This document shows, in pieces, positions 54,956 through 63,711 of a stretch of DNA of 64,000 nucleotides (position 1 is its first letter; each line of letters begins with the position of its first letter). The stretch lies in the NCBI RefSeq assembly GCF_018742245.1, contig NZ_CP036132.1, forward strand, positions 1,793,001-1,857,000, in the 5' to 3' direction. The notes below the pieces were generated by a model. It was not told the DNA's origin. It made no database searches and saw only the letters and a list, made by a program, of their open reading frames with translations. A program made the position numbers and the translations under genes. This stretch comes from Bacillus mycoides. Lineage in GTDB: Bacteria; Bacillota; Bacilli; Bacillales; Bacillaceae_G.

Positions 54956-55879
54956 ATGAATAAAGTAGAAATTCATATATTAGGTGGCTTTTTAGGTAGT
55001 GGAAAATCAACATTATTACAAAATTTATTGTTAGCAGAGAAAAAGAAGAATAGAAAAGTTGCAGTATTAATGAATGAAATTGGTGAATACTCGGTAGATA
55101 CAGATATTATTGGAAAAGAGAATGTTTTAAGAGAACTTCTTAAAGGATGTATTTGTTGTACGTTAAAAGAAGAGCTTGAAATACAATTGCATTCATTATA
55201 TCAGCAAGAAAGACCAGATGTAATTTATATAGAAACGACAGGTGTTGCGCATCCAATTGAAGTGTTAGATGCATGTGTATCACCAATTTTAGCACCTTTC
55301 CTTGAAGTGAAGTCCATAGTAGTCGTATTAGATGCAGTAAGATGGTTAAACCGAAGTATATTAAGTGCAAATGTACAACAGCTATTACATGAGCAAATGA
55401 AATATGGAAGTCATATTCTTATTAATAAATCAGATTTACTAACAGATTCGGATAAAAATAAAGTATTTGAAGATGTAAAAGCAATAAATAATCATGCGAA
55501 ATTGTTTGAAACAAAGTATTGTAATATATCTTTAAATGATATAGAAGAAGCTGAATTTGTGAGTGATGGAGAACGCGAGACACTTCATGTTAAACAACAT
55601 TTACATATACAAACAATGACGTATCAATTTACGAAATCGATTGATCAAGAGAAATTGTATGAATGGCTTTCGAATTTACCAGATAGTATTTATCGTGTGA
55701 AAGGTTTTGTGAAATTCCATGGAGATAAATACCCTCACTTATTCCAATATTCGTTTGGGGTACCAACTTTACTGGAACAAGACTTCGGTTTCCCGACAAA
55801 CTTGGTGGTAATAGGGGAAGGGTTAGATAAGAGACAATTGGCTGAAGGGTTAGAGAAAGTGGAACTTAGCTCTAATTAA
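54956..55879 (+). CDS. COG0523 zinc metallochaperone GTPase, ZagA/YciC-like
   Basis: This 307-residue G3E GTPase has Walker A GGFLGSGKSTLL, the metal-binding motif GCICCTL, the switch region YIETTGVAHP, guanine motif NKSD and a C-terminal CobW domain (SIYRVKGFVKFHGDKYPHLF). Zur-regulated members deliver zinc to essential enzymes such as FolE during zinc starvation. The open frame reaches 54857, through the Zur box, so the real start must be downstream: ATG 54956 (or 54944). The Zur box makes the zinc assignment strong. It ends at a terminator. Confidence 0.9.
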   Translation: MNKVEIHILGGFLGSGKSTLLQNLLLAEKKKNRKVAVLMNEIGEYSVDTDIIGKENVLRELLKGCICCTLKEELEIQLHSLYQQERPDVIYIETTGVAHPIEVLDACVSPILAPFLEVKSIVVVLDAVRWLNRSILSANVQQLLHEQMKYGSHILINKSDLLTDSDKNKVFEDVKAINNHAKLFETKYCNISLNDIEEAEFVSDGERETLHVKQHLHIQTMTYQFTKSIDQEKLYEWLSNLPDSIYRVKGFVKFHGDKYPHLFQYSFGVPTLLEQDFGFPTNLVVIGEGLDKRQLAEGLEKVELSSN

Positions 55880-55881
55880 GA

Positions 55882-55918
55882 TTAAAAGACTAACTTAAAG
55901 ATAAGTTAGTCTTTTTTG
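55882..55918 (+). terminator. Terminator after zagA-like gene
   Basis: AAAAGACTAACTTA-aaga-TAAGTTAGTCTTTTTT is a perfect stem with a T tract. Confidence 0.93.
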
Positions 55919-55960
55919 TATGTAGAAAAATACTTGGCGGATTTTGTCTAATGAAAATAA

Positions 55961-55988
55961 TTGTAAAATTCAAAAATAAATTTATAAT
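55961..55988 (+). promoter_or_regulatory. Promoter of TetR-led operon
   Basis: TTGTAA (55961-55966), 16-bp spacer and TATAAT (55983-55988), 21 nt before the start. No clear dyad for a TetR site could be fixed. Confidence 0.5.
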
Positions 55989-56009
55989 CAAATCTAAGAG
56001 GTGATTCAG

Positions 56010-56615
56010 GTGTCAGAAAAAATAATAATGGATGTAAAAAATCTAACAACAAAAGGACTGGAAACGAGAGAGAAATTATTGTGTGCTGCAGAAGAGGTGT
56101 TTGGTAGTAAAGGATATTATGAGGCTTCTATCGTGAATATTACGCAAGCAGCAAAGGTAGCGCACGGAACTTTCTATAATTACTTTCCAGCTAAAAAAGA
56201 TATATTTGATGAATTGATTCGTAGATTGAACCGTGAGTTACGCTTAATTATTAAAGAAGAAATGAAGGGGATATCAAGTTATGAAGAGGCGCAAAGAAGA
56301 GGTTTTCAGGCATTTTTTCGATGGGTAAAAGATCGTCCTAATCTATATAACATTGTACAACAGGCGGTAGTTGTTGATGATGATTTATATAGATGGTACT
56401 ATGCAAAGCTCGCAAATGGATTTTTAAAAAGTTTGTCGGCTGGTATGGAAGCGGGAGAGTTTAAAAAACTTGATAAAGAAACAATTGCGTATTGTCTTAT
56501 GTCAATTGGTCAATTTCTAGGAATGCGCTGGGGGTATTGGGAAGAGAAGGATGTTCCGGAGAAGGTATTTGAGGCAGCGATGTCATTAATATTTGAAGGG
56601 TTGAGAAAAAGATAA
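56010..56615 (+). CDS. TetR-family regulator of acyl-metabolism locus
   Basis: This 201-residue regulator has the helix-turn-helix KLLCAAEEVFGSKGYYEASI, VNITQAAKVAHGTFYNYFPA and an all-helical ligand domain (FFRWVKDRPNLYNIVQQAVV). It resembles FadR/PaaR-like TetR proteins that sense acyl-CoAs. Two GTG codons are possible; AGAGGTG is placed for 56010. It is first in a tight operon (13 nt to the ligase gene), so an acyl-CoA produced by the pathway may be the inducer. Confidence 0.87.
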   Translation: MSEKIIMDVKNLTTKGLETREKLLCAAEEVFGSKGYYEASIVNITQAAKVAHGTFYNYFPAKKDIFDELIRRLNRELRLIIKEEMKGISSYEEAQRRGFQAFFRWVKDRPNLYNIVQQAVVVDDDLYRWYYAKLANGFLKSLSAGMEAGEFKKLDKETIAYCLMSIGQFLGMRWGYWEEKDVPEKVFEAAMSLIFEGLRKR

Positions 56616-56628
56616 GGGAGTGGTAAAT

Positions 56629-58119
56629 ATGGAAGGCATTGCTTATTGGATTGAAAAACGAGCATATTTACATCCAGATCGCATTGCCGTTATTACGGAA
56701 GAAGAGGAAATAACATATAAACAGTTACATGAGTATGTGAGTAAAGTAGCAGCATATTTAATTTGCGATTTAAATATGAAAAAAGGAGAAAGGGTAGCTA
56801 TTTTATCACAAAACAGCTTGGAATATATTGTCCTTTTATTTGCTATAGCGAAAGTAGAATGCATTGCTGTTCCACTGAATATAAGGTTAACAGAAAATGA
56901 ACTTATATTTCAGTTGAAAGATAGTGGAACCACAGTTTTATTTGTAGAGGAAACATTTCAAAATATAGCACTTTCAATGGAGAAGGAATCATATGTACAA
57001 AGAGTTCTTTCGATAAAAAATTTAAAGCGAATAGAAAATAGAAGCAACCACTATTTTGAGGATATAAATGAAAACGCATCCTTTATTATATGTTACACTT
57101 CGGGAACAACAGGAACACCGAAAGGAGCTGTACTTACACAAAAAAATATGTTTTGGAATGCGCTCAATAATACATTTGCGATTGACCTAACTATTCATGA
57201 TCGCTCCATTGTATTATTGCCTTTATTTCATATTGGTGGGATTGGTTTATTCGCATTCCCAACTTTATTTGCAGGTGGAATAATCATTATTCCAAGAAAA
57301 TTTGAGCCAATCACAGCGCTTTCCATGATAGAAAAACATAAAGTGACTGTAGTGATGGGAGTGCCTACAATTCATCAAGCATTAATTAATTGTTCAAAGT
57401 TTGAAAGTACGAATTTACAATCAGTACGTTGGTTTTATAATGGCGGTGCTCCGTGTCCAGAAGAGTTGATAAGAGAATTTATAGATAGAGGATTTTTATT
57501 CGGTCAAGGTTTTGGTATGACTGAAACATCACCAACAGTATTCATGCTTTCAGAAGAAGATGCAAGACGTAAAGTAGGCTCAATTGGAAAACCTGTTCTA
57601 TTTTGTGATTATGTACTTATCGATGGAAATAAAAATAAAGTTGAAGTTGGTGAAGTTGGAGAGTTAATTATAAGAGGGCCAAATGTAATGAAAGAGTATT
57701 GGAATCGGCCAGATGCAACAGAAGAAACTATTCAAGGTGGTTGGTTACATACTGGTGATTTAGCTAAAGTTGATGAAGATGGTTTTGTATACATTGTCGG
57801 TAGAAAAAAAGAAATGATAATTTCAGGTGGTGAAAATATTTATCCACTTGAAGTAGAACAAGTCATTAATAGGCTTTCGGATGTATGTGAGGTAGCGGTC
57901 GTTGGTACACAACATTTACAGTGGGGAGAGATACCAATCGCTTTTGTTGTGAAAAAGAGTAGCAGTGTATTAACTGAAAAAGAAGTAATTGAACATTGTC
58001 TTCTATTTCTAGCAAAATATAAAATTCCAAAAGAAATTGTATTTCTAGAGGAATTACCTAAAAATGCAACTGGTAAAATTCAAAAAGTACAGTTAGCTAA
58101 TCAATTGAAAAGTAGGTGA
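56629..58119 (+). CDS. AMP-forming acyl-CoA ligase
   Basis: This 496-residue ANL-superfamily enzyme activates a carboxylic acid with ATP and CoA. Motifs are complete: YTSGTTGTPKGAVLTQKN, GQGFGMTETSP, WLHTGDLAKVDEDG, GRKKEMIISGGENIYPLEVE and the catalytic Lys in NATGKIQK. Its length and sequence fit the short/medium or aromatic acyl-CoA ligases (MenE/FadD-like, without the long-chain insert). ATG 56629 is used; a GTG 9 nt earlier is open. It lies between TetR and MaoC genes and likely supplies the acyl-CoA for them. Confidence 0.9.
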   Translation: MEGIAYWIEKRAYLHPDRIAVITEEEEITYKQLHEYVSKVAAYLICDLNMKKGERVAILSQNSLEYIVLLFAIAKVECIAVPLNIRLTENELIFQLKDSGTTVLFVEETFQNIALSMEKESYVQRVLSIKNLKRIENRSNHYFEDINENASFIICYTSGTTGTPKGAVLTQKNMFWNALNNTFAIDLTIHDRSIVLLPLFHIGGIGLFAFPTLFAGGIIIIPRKFEPITALSMIEKHKVTVVMGVPTIHQALINCSKFESTNLQSVRWFYNGGAPCPEELIREFIDRGFLFGQGFGMTETSPTVFMLSEEDARRKVGSIGKPVLFCDYVLIDGNKNKVEVGEVGELIIRGPNVMKEYWNRPDATEETIQGGWLHTGDLAKVDEDGFVYIVGRKKEMIISGGENIYPLEVEQVINRLSDVCEVAVVGTQHLQWGEIPIAFVVKKSSSVLTEKEVIEHCLLFLAKYKIPKEIVFLEELPKNATGKIQKVQLANQLKSR

Positions 58120-58123
58120 AGGG

Positions 58124-58540
58124 ATGACCAAATATAGCGCTGGGCAACAAGCATCTTGTAGTAAAACAATAACAGAAACAGATTTTGTACTATTTGCAGG
58201 TTTAAGTGGGGATTTTAACCCAATCCATATTGATCATGAGTATGCGAAACAAACTAGATTTAATCAAAGAATAGCACATGGCTTATTAACTTCTAGTCTA
58301 TTATCACAATTGTTAGGAGTACATTTGCCAGGAAAGGGTTCTGTTTATATGGAACAAACTATTAAATTTACAACACCAGTTTTTATAGGAGATACGATTA
58401 CAGCTACGGCTACAGTACAAGAGTTTATTATCGAAAAGAGAGTAATAAAATTGTTAACAGAGTGTCACAATCAAAAAGGAGATTTAGTTTTAACAGGTGT
58501 AGCTACTATGATGGTGCCAAAAGAAGGAGGAGTAGTCTAA
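58124..58540 (+). CDS. MaoC-type enoyl-CoA hydratase
   Basis: This 138-residue hot-dog-fold (R)-hydratase carries the hydratase 2 motif FAGLSGDFNPIHIDHEYAKQ with catalytic Asp and His, then RIAHGLLTSSLLSQLLG. It would add water to 2-enoyl-CoA/ACP or dehydrate 3-hydroxyacyl thioesters. It lies 4 nt after the ligase and its stop overlaps the next start as TAATG, so translation is coupled. Confidence 0.9.
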   Translation: MTKYSAGQQASCSKTITETDFVLFAGLSGDFNPIHIDHEYAKQTRFNQRIAHGLLTSSLLSQLLGVHLPGKGSVYMEQTIKFTTPVFIGDTITATATVQEFIIEKRVIKLLTECHNQKGDLVLTGVATMMVPKEGGVV

Positions 58541-59535
58541 TGAATATCGGGATTGAAACGACAGGAGTATTCTTCCCAAAAGGCGTAGAGACAGCTGCAG
58601 ACCTATCTAAAAAAACAGGTATCCCTGAGAATATTATTATAGAAAAATTTGGGCTATATGAAAAGCATGTCGCAGACGAAACGATGCATGCATCAGATTT
58701 AGCTATTGCTGCTGCAAAGCCAATATTACTACAAGTTAATCCTCAATCTATTGATGTAGTCATTTATTTTGGCAGTCCACATAAAGATTACCACGTATGG
58801 TCTAGTGCCCCAAAAATTCAGCATGAACTTGGATTGAAGAATGCTTATGCTTTTGAAATTATGAACGTTAGTTCTTGCTTTCCAATTGCTCTCAAAGTCG
58901 CAAAAGATATGCTCTACTCTGATAAATCAATTGAAAACATATTATTAGTAGGTGGATGTAAAGAATCTCAAATTGTAGATTATGATAATCCACGCTCACG
59001 TTTCATGTTTAATTTCGCTGATGGCGGAAGTGCAGCCTTAGTAAAAAAAGGCGCTAGCAACGGTGAAATATTAGGAAGTGCTATTATAACGGATGGTTCA
59101 TTTCATGAAGATGTACGTATTCCAGCAGGTGGATCGAAACAAATTGCTAGCTATGATACGGTTGAGAATCGACAACATTATATCGATGTAATAGATCCTA
59201 TTAGTATGAAAGAACGTTTAGATCTGGTTTCAATTCCTAATTTTGAAAAGGTTATTCGGGAGGCGTTAAGAAAAAGTGGATTAACTCCCAAAGATATTAA
59301 AGTATTATTACCACTGCATACAAAACGTTCTATGTTAATAGAATTGTTACAAGGATTGGGATTAGTAGAAGAACAAGTTGTATATTTAGATCATCATGGG
59401 CATATGTCAGCGCTTGATCCGTGTATCGGTCTTCACATTGCAAATGAACAAGGGAAATTACAGCCTGGAGATATTGCAGTAGCGGTTAGTGCAGGTACTG
59501 GGTATACTTGGGCAGCTACTGTGATTAGGTGGTAG
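58540..59535 (+). CDS. KAS III-like thiolase-fold enzyme
   Basis: This 331-residue thiolase-fold protein is related to 3-oxoacyl-ACP synthase III. Nucleophile Cys113 lies in MNVSSCFPIALKVA, and His260 in LLPLHTKRSM. Where FabH has the catalytic Asn in a GNTSA motif, this protein has His288 in DHHGHMSALDP. A Cys-His-His set implies altered decarboxylation or acyl-transfer chemistry. GGAGG lies upstream and the start overlaps the MaoC stop. It is not the housekeeping FabH; a specialised condensing or acyl-transfer role in this operon is inferred. Confidence 0.83.
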   Translation: MNIGIETTGVFFPKGVETAADLSKKTGIPENIIIEKFGLYEKHVADETMHASDLAIAAAKPILLQVNPQSIDVVIYFGSPHKDYHVWSSAPKIQHELGLKNAYAFEIMNVSSCFPIALKVAKDMLYSDKSIENILLVGGCKESQIVDYDNPRSRFMFNFADGGSAALVKKGASNGEILGSAIITDGSFHEDVRIPAGGSKQIASYDTVENRQHYIDVIDPISMKERLDLVSIPNFEKVIREALRKSGLTPKDIKVLLPLHTKRSMLIELLQGLGLVEEQVVYLDHHGHMSALDPCIGLHIANEQGKLQPGDIAVAVSAGTGYTWAATVIRW

Positions 59536-59540
59536 TAAGC

Positions 59541-61394
59541 ATGGATTTTATAAAAAAAATTATATGTTGTTTTTTCATTGTTACTGTGAGTCTAGGAATG
59601 TTTACTTCTGTAGGAAGTGCCTCAGCTGTAAAATATGTGAATTCATGGGGGAGTGAGCTAGATACTTCTAAGTTATTAAGGACGCCTGTGGCAATGGCAA
59701 GGGATGCAAAAGGATTCTTGTATGTTGTTGATATGGGAAATAATAGGGTTGTGAAAATAGATAAGAATGGAGAAGTTGTTGACGCTATAGGAACTTTAGG
59801 TGAAGGTCCGGGGCAGTTTAATATGCCATTTGGTATTGCTGTTGATAAAGAAGGTAATATTTTAGTTGCGGATACAGCGAATTATCGTATTCAAAAATTT
59901 AATGAGCAGTTTCAATTTATTAAAAGTTGGGGCACGAAAGGTCAAGGAAATGAGCAGTTCTCGTTTCCTAGGGAAATTGCAGTAGATAGCGATAACAATT
60001 ACTATATTACGGATGAATACAATCATCGTATTCAAAAATATAGCCCGGATGGGCAGTATATTCAAACAATCGGGAATTATGGAAAGGCGAATGGAGAATT
60101 GGCTTTACCACAAGGAATCGCGATAAATAAACAAGATGAGATTTATATTGCAGACACATATAACAATCGTATTCAAGTGTTTGATAAAAACGGGGAGTTT
60201 CAGCGAGTAATCGGAAATGGAATTGCAGGTTTAGGCCCATATCAATTCTATCATCCAAGAGGAATAAATTTCGATTCAATATCTGGATCGCTATATGTAG
60301 CAGATACATATAACAATCGGATAATGAAATTTACAAATAAAGATCAATTTTTATATACAGTAGGTAACTTTTTTCAGTTTGTTTATCCCAATCAAGTTCT
60401 TCCGGATGGTCAAGGAAATATCTATATTACGGATACGGGAAATAATCGTGTACTTTTATATAATGAGGTAGGTTTAACAGCGATAATGAAGAAAATCATA
60501 GGTAATGAAAGGAGTGGAACTACACAATATTCAGGACCTTATGATGTTGAAAGAGACACGAATGGGAATGTTTTTGTATCTGATTCCTTTAATCATCGAA
60601 TTTTAAAATATGATATATCTGGGAAGATTGTTGGGAAGTGGGGAAGTTTATTTGGTGCTGGTGGACCACTTGGATTCGGAAGTCTTCCAGGACAGTTTTT
60701 TGTTCCAAGACAAATTGCAATGGATCGTTACAATAATGTGTATGTATCTGATTCTGTAAATCATCGTATCCAAAAGTTTACTAATTCAGGGATAGTGCTT
60801 GCTTCATATGGTTCATTTGGAGTATTACCAGGATTTTTTCAATTTCCATCTGGAATAGCTATTGATAGTAAAGGAAACATATTTATAGCTGATTCAGAAA
60901 ATAATCGGATTCAAAAATTTAATCCATTCTTTGTATATATGAAAGAATGGGGGAGAAAGGGAAGTGGAGAGGGAGAGTTTTCTCAACCTATGCAATTAGC
61001 AATTGATTCAAAAGATAATGTTTATGTTGTTGATCGGATCAATAATAGGATTCAAAAATTTGATAACGATGGTAAATTTCTTACTAAATGGGGTACAAAT
61101 CATGGGGCAGGAAGCTTAGATCCACTAGAAAATTGGAGAGAGGGTCCAGGAGATCTCTTTTTGCCAATAGGAATTGAAATTGATATAAATAATACGGTTT
61201 ATGTCACAGATACTTCTAATAATCGTGTGAATATTTATAATGAAAATGGAATCTTTTTAGAGTCTTTTGGAAGTTTTAATGGTATGTCAGGGCAGTTTTT
61301 CTCACCACAAGGAATAGATGTAGATAGCCAAGGAAATATAATAATTACAGATGGTTTACTCCAAAGAATTCAATTTTTTAAGAAAGCAAATTAA
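59541..61394 (+). CDS. Secreted NHL-repeat protein, 12 repeats
   Basis: This 617-residue exported protein has a signal peptide (cleavage near VGSASA, residue 30). Twelve NHL repeats cover the rest, each marked by a strand and turn such as ILVADTANYRIQKF, IYIADTYNNRIQVF, VFVSDSFNHRILKY and VYVTDTSNNRVNIY. Twelve repeats fit two six-bladed beta-propellers. No catalytic residues of the peptidylglycine lyase type were recognised, so ligand or polymer binding outside the cell is likely. AGGTGG precedes the ATG at 59541, 5 nt after the KAS III-like stop, so it belongs to the same operon. Confidence 0.88.
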   Translation: MDFIKKIICCFFIVTVSLGMFTSVGSASAVKYVNSWGSELDTSKLLRTPVAMARDAKGFLYVVDMGNNRVVKIDKNGEVVDAIGTLGEGPGQFNMPFGIAVDKEGNILVADTANYRIQKFNEQFQFIKSWGTKGQGNEQFSFPREIAVDSDNNYYITDEYNHRIQKYSPDGQYIQTIGNYGKANGELALPQGIAINKQDEIYIADTYNNRIQVFDKNGEFQRVIGNGIAGLGPYQFYHPRGINFDSISGSLYVADTYNNRIMKFTNKDQFLYTVGNFFQFVYPNQVLPDGQGNIYITDTGNNRVLLYNEVGLTAIMKKIIGNERSGTTQYSGPYDVERDTNGNVFVSDSFNHRILKYDISGKIVGKWGSLFGAGGPLGFGSLPGQFFVPRQIAMDRYNNVYVSDSVNHRIQKFTNSGIVLASYGSFGVLPGFFQFPSGIAIDSKGNIFIADSENNRIQKFNPFFVYMKEWGRKGSGEGEFSQPMQLAIDSKDNVYVVDRINNRIQKFDNDGKFLTKWGTNHGAGSLDPLENWREGPGDLFLPIGIEIDINNTVYVTDTSNNRVNIYNENGIFLESFGSFNGMSGQFFSPQGIDVDSQGNIIITDGLLQRIQFFKKAN

Positions 61395-61630
61395 TACTGG
61401 AGACTCAAAATACTTGTTAGAAAGGATAGAAGTTTAATAGTGTGGGAATGCTTGTATATATAGGAATTAAATATTTATATCAAATTGTAAAGGTATTGAA
61501 TGGAAATCGGAGAAAATACATTAATATTAACAACCTGGTTTATTTTTGTTTAAAGAAAAAGTCATAATTACAGATGGGGTACTTTGGCGTGTTTGATTCT
61601 ATCAGAAAGTAAAGTATGGGGAGGATCACA

Positions 61631-62848
61631 ATGTCGATGAAAAAACGTAAATGGCTAAGAACGGTGGTTACTGGTTGTGTTTTAGGGTCGTTATTAGTAA
61701 CAGCAGCTTGTTCAGGAAAGAAGACAAGTACAGAAGATGAAAAAACGATTAAGGTAGGGGTTCTTGCTTCGTTAACAGGTCCACTAGAATCGTATGGAAA
61801 ACAAACGGTAAATGGATTTGAATTAGGGTTAGACTATGCAACTGGTGGAACAGGAAAAGTAGAAGGAAAGAAGATTAAGTTTGTTGTAGAAGATACGGAA
61901 ACAAAAGCAGATGTAGCGGTTAAGAAGGCTACGAAATTATTAGAAGAAGAGAAAGTTGACTTTTTAGTCGGATCATCTAGTTCAAGTGATACATTAGCAG
62001 TTTTACCACTAGCTGAAGAGTATAAAAAGATTATGGTTGTAGAACCGGCAGTTGCTGATAGTATTACCGGGAAGAACTGGAATAAATATATTTTTAGGAC
62101 TGGTAGAAATTCATCTCAAGATGCAATCGCTGGTGCTGCGGCAATTGCTAAAAAAGATGTGAAAATAGCAACGCTAGCACAAGATAATGCTTACGGTCGT
62201 GAGGGGATTGCTGCATTTAAAGCTGGAGCGAAGAAAATAGGTGCAAATATTGTAAACGAGCAATACGCGGATACGAATGCAACTGATTTCACTGCGAATA
62301 TTCAAAATATTATTAGCTCAAAACCAGATTATCTATTTATCGTTTGGGCAGGTGCGAATTCACCATGGAAACAGTTGAAAGATATGAATGTAGAAGCGCA
62401 AGGTATTAAAATTTCTACTGGTGCACCTGATATACCAGCATTAAAAACGATGGATGCGCTAATAGGGATGCAAGGGTTTTCCGTTTATTATCACTCACTT
62501 CCAAAGAATAAGGTGAACGATTGGCTAGTAGAAGAACATAAAAAACGTTTTAATGGTGCTGTTCCAGATCTGTTTACAGCAGGAGGAATGTCAGCAGCAA
62601 TTTCTATCGTCGAAGCTGTAAAGAAAACGAAGGGCGATACAGATGTAGATACACTTATTAAGAAAATGGAAGGGATGGAATTTGAGACACCGAAAGGAAA
62701 GATGAAATTTAGAGAGAAGGATCATCAAGCATTACAAACTCTTTATTCTATAACGCTGAAAAAGCAAGAGGGTGTTGATTACCCAGTACCAGTGTTAGAA
62801 CGAGAATTAACAATGAAAGAAACAGAACCGTCTGTTCAAAATAAATAG
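61631..62848 (+). CDS. Branched-chain-type ABC substrate-binding lipoprotein
   Basis: This 405-residue LivJ/LivK-type binding protein (peripla_BP_6) has lipobox TAAC at about residue 27. Blocks include IKVGVLASLTGPLESYGKQT, DTKADVAVKKATKLLEEEKV-like helices (DVAVKKATKLLEEEKVDFLV) and LVGSSSSSDTLAVLPLAEEY. Family members bind Leu/Ile/Val, amides, urea or aromatic acids. GGGGAGG is placed for ATG 61631. The ATPase genes follow directly. Given the acyl-CoA genes upstream, the ligand may be a carboxylic acid rather than an amino acid. Confidence 0.9.
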   Translation: MSMKKRKWLRTVVTGCVLGSLLVTAACSGKKTSTEDEKTIKVGVLASLTGPLESYGKQTVNGFELGLDYATGGTGKVEGKKIKFVVEDTETKADVAVKKATKLLEEEKVDFLVGSSSSSDTLAVLPLAEEYKKIMVVEPAVADSITGKNWNKYIFRTGRNSSQDAIAGAAAIAKKDVKIATLAQDNAYGREGIAAFKAGAKKIGANIVNEQYADTNATDFTANIQNIISSKPDYLFIVWAGANSPWKQLKDMNVEAQGIKISTGAPDIPALKTMDALIGMQGFSVYYHSLPKNKVNDWLVEEHKKRFNGAVPDLFTAGGMSAAISIVEAVKKTKGDTDVDTLIKKMEGMEFETPKGKMKFREKDHQALQTLYSITLKKQEGVDYPVPVLERELTMKETEPSVQNK

Positions 62849-62937
62849 ACTGAATTTTCTGTTGTTTCTGTATAAAGAGGGGATACCCTCTTTATACTTA
62901 TTTCTTTCATAACATGGCTTTCAGTGGGAGGGATTTC

Positions 62938-63711
62938 ATGACACATTTGTTAGAGACGAAAAATCTTTGTGTATCTTTTGGGGATCATCATGTTATTAAG
63001 GATGTTAATTTAACGGTACAAAAAGGAAAGCTCATTTCAATTATTGGACCGAATGGTGCTGGAAAGACAACACTATTCAATTTACTAAGTGGGCAAATTT
63101 CTCCGACGAAAGGTGAAGTTTATTTTAAAGGACAGGATATTACAAAATTATCAATTTCAGATCGAACGCGCTTGGGCATTGGTCGTTCTTTTCAGTTGAC
63201 AAATATTTTTCCAGAGCTAACAGTACTTGAAAATGTGCGTCTAAGTGTTCAATCGTTTGTTCAGGATTATTACAGTTTCTTTCCGAATGCAGCCAAGTTA
63301 AAGCAGCAAACTGGAGAGGCGAGACGCCTTTTAAAAACAGTACTACTTCACGAGAAAGAGGGTGTATTAGCAAAAGATTTAGCTCACGGAGAAAAAAGAA
63401 AGTTAGAGCTTGCTATGTTGTTAGCATTAAAGACAGATGTATTACTACTAGATGAGCCGACAGCAGGTATTTCAGTTGAGGAAGTTCCGGCTATATTACA
63501 AGTAATCGAAAATATTAAAAAGAATCCAGAGAGCACAATTGTACTTATTGAACACAAAATGGATATGGTACTCGATTTATCAGATCATCTTATCGTTTTA
63601 TTTCATGGCGAGTTATTGGCTGAAGGATTGCCGGAAGAAATGATGAAAGACGAGCGAGTACAAAGTGCTTATTTAGGGGGATTATATAGTGGCACTACTA
63701 CAAGTGAATAA
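62938..63711 (+). CDS. Branched-chain-type ABC ATPase (LivG)
   Basis: This 257-residue ATP-binding subunit has Walker A GPNGAGKTTLFNLL, Q loop GRSFQLTNIFPELTVLENVR, signature LAHGEKRKLELAMLLAL and Walker B VLLLDEPTAG. The signature is HGEKR in place of LSGGQ, as is usual for LivG. ATG 62938 follows GGGAGGG. It overlaps the next ATPase by 23 nt. Confidence 0.93.
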   Translation: MTHLLETKNLCVSFGDHHVIKDVNLTVQKGKLISIIGPNGAGKTTLFNLLSGQISPTKGEVYFKGQDITKLSISDRTRLGIGRSFQLTNIFPELTVLENVRLSVQSFVQDYYSFFPNAAKLKQQTGEARRLLKTVLLHEKEGVLAKDLAHGEKRKLELAMLLALKTDVLLLDEPTAGISVEEVPAILQVIENIKKNPESTIVLIEHKMDMVLDLSDHLIVLFHGELLAEGLPEEMMKDERVQSAYLGGLYSGTTTSE

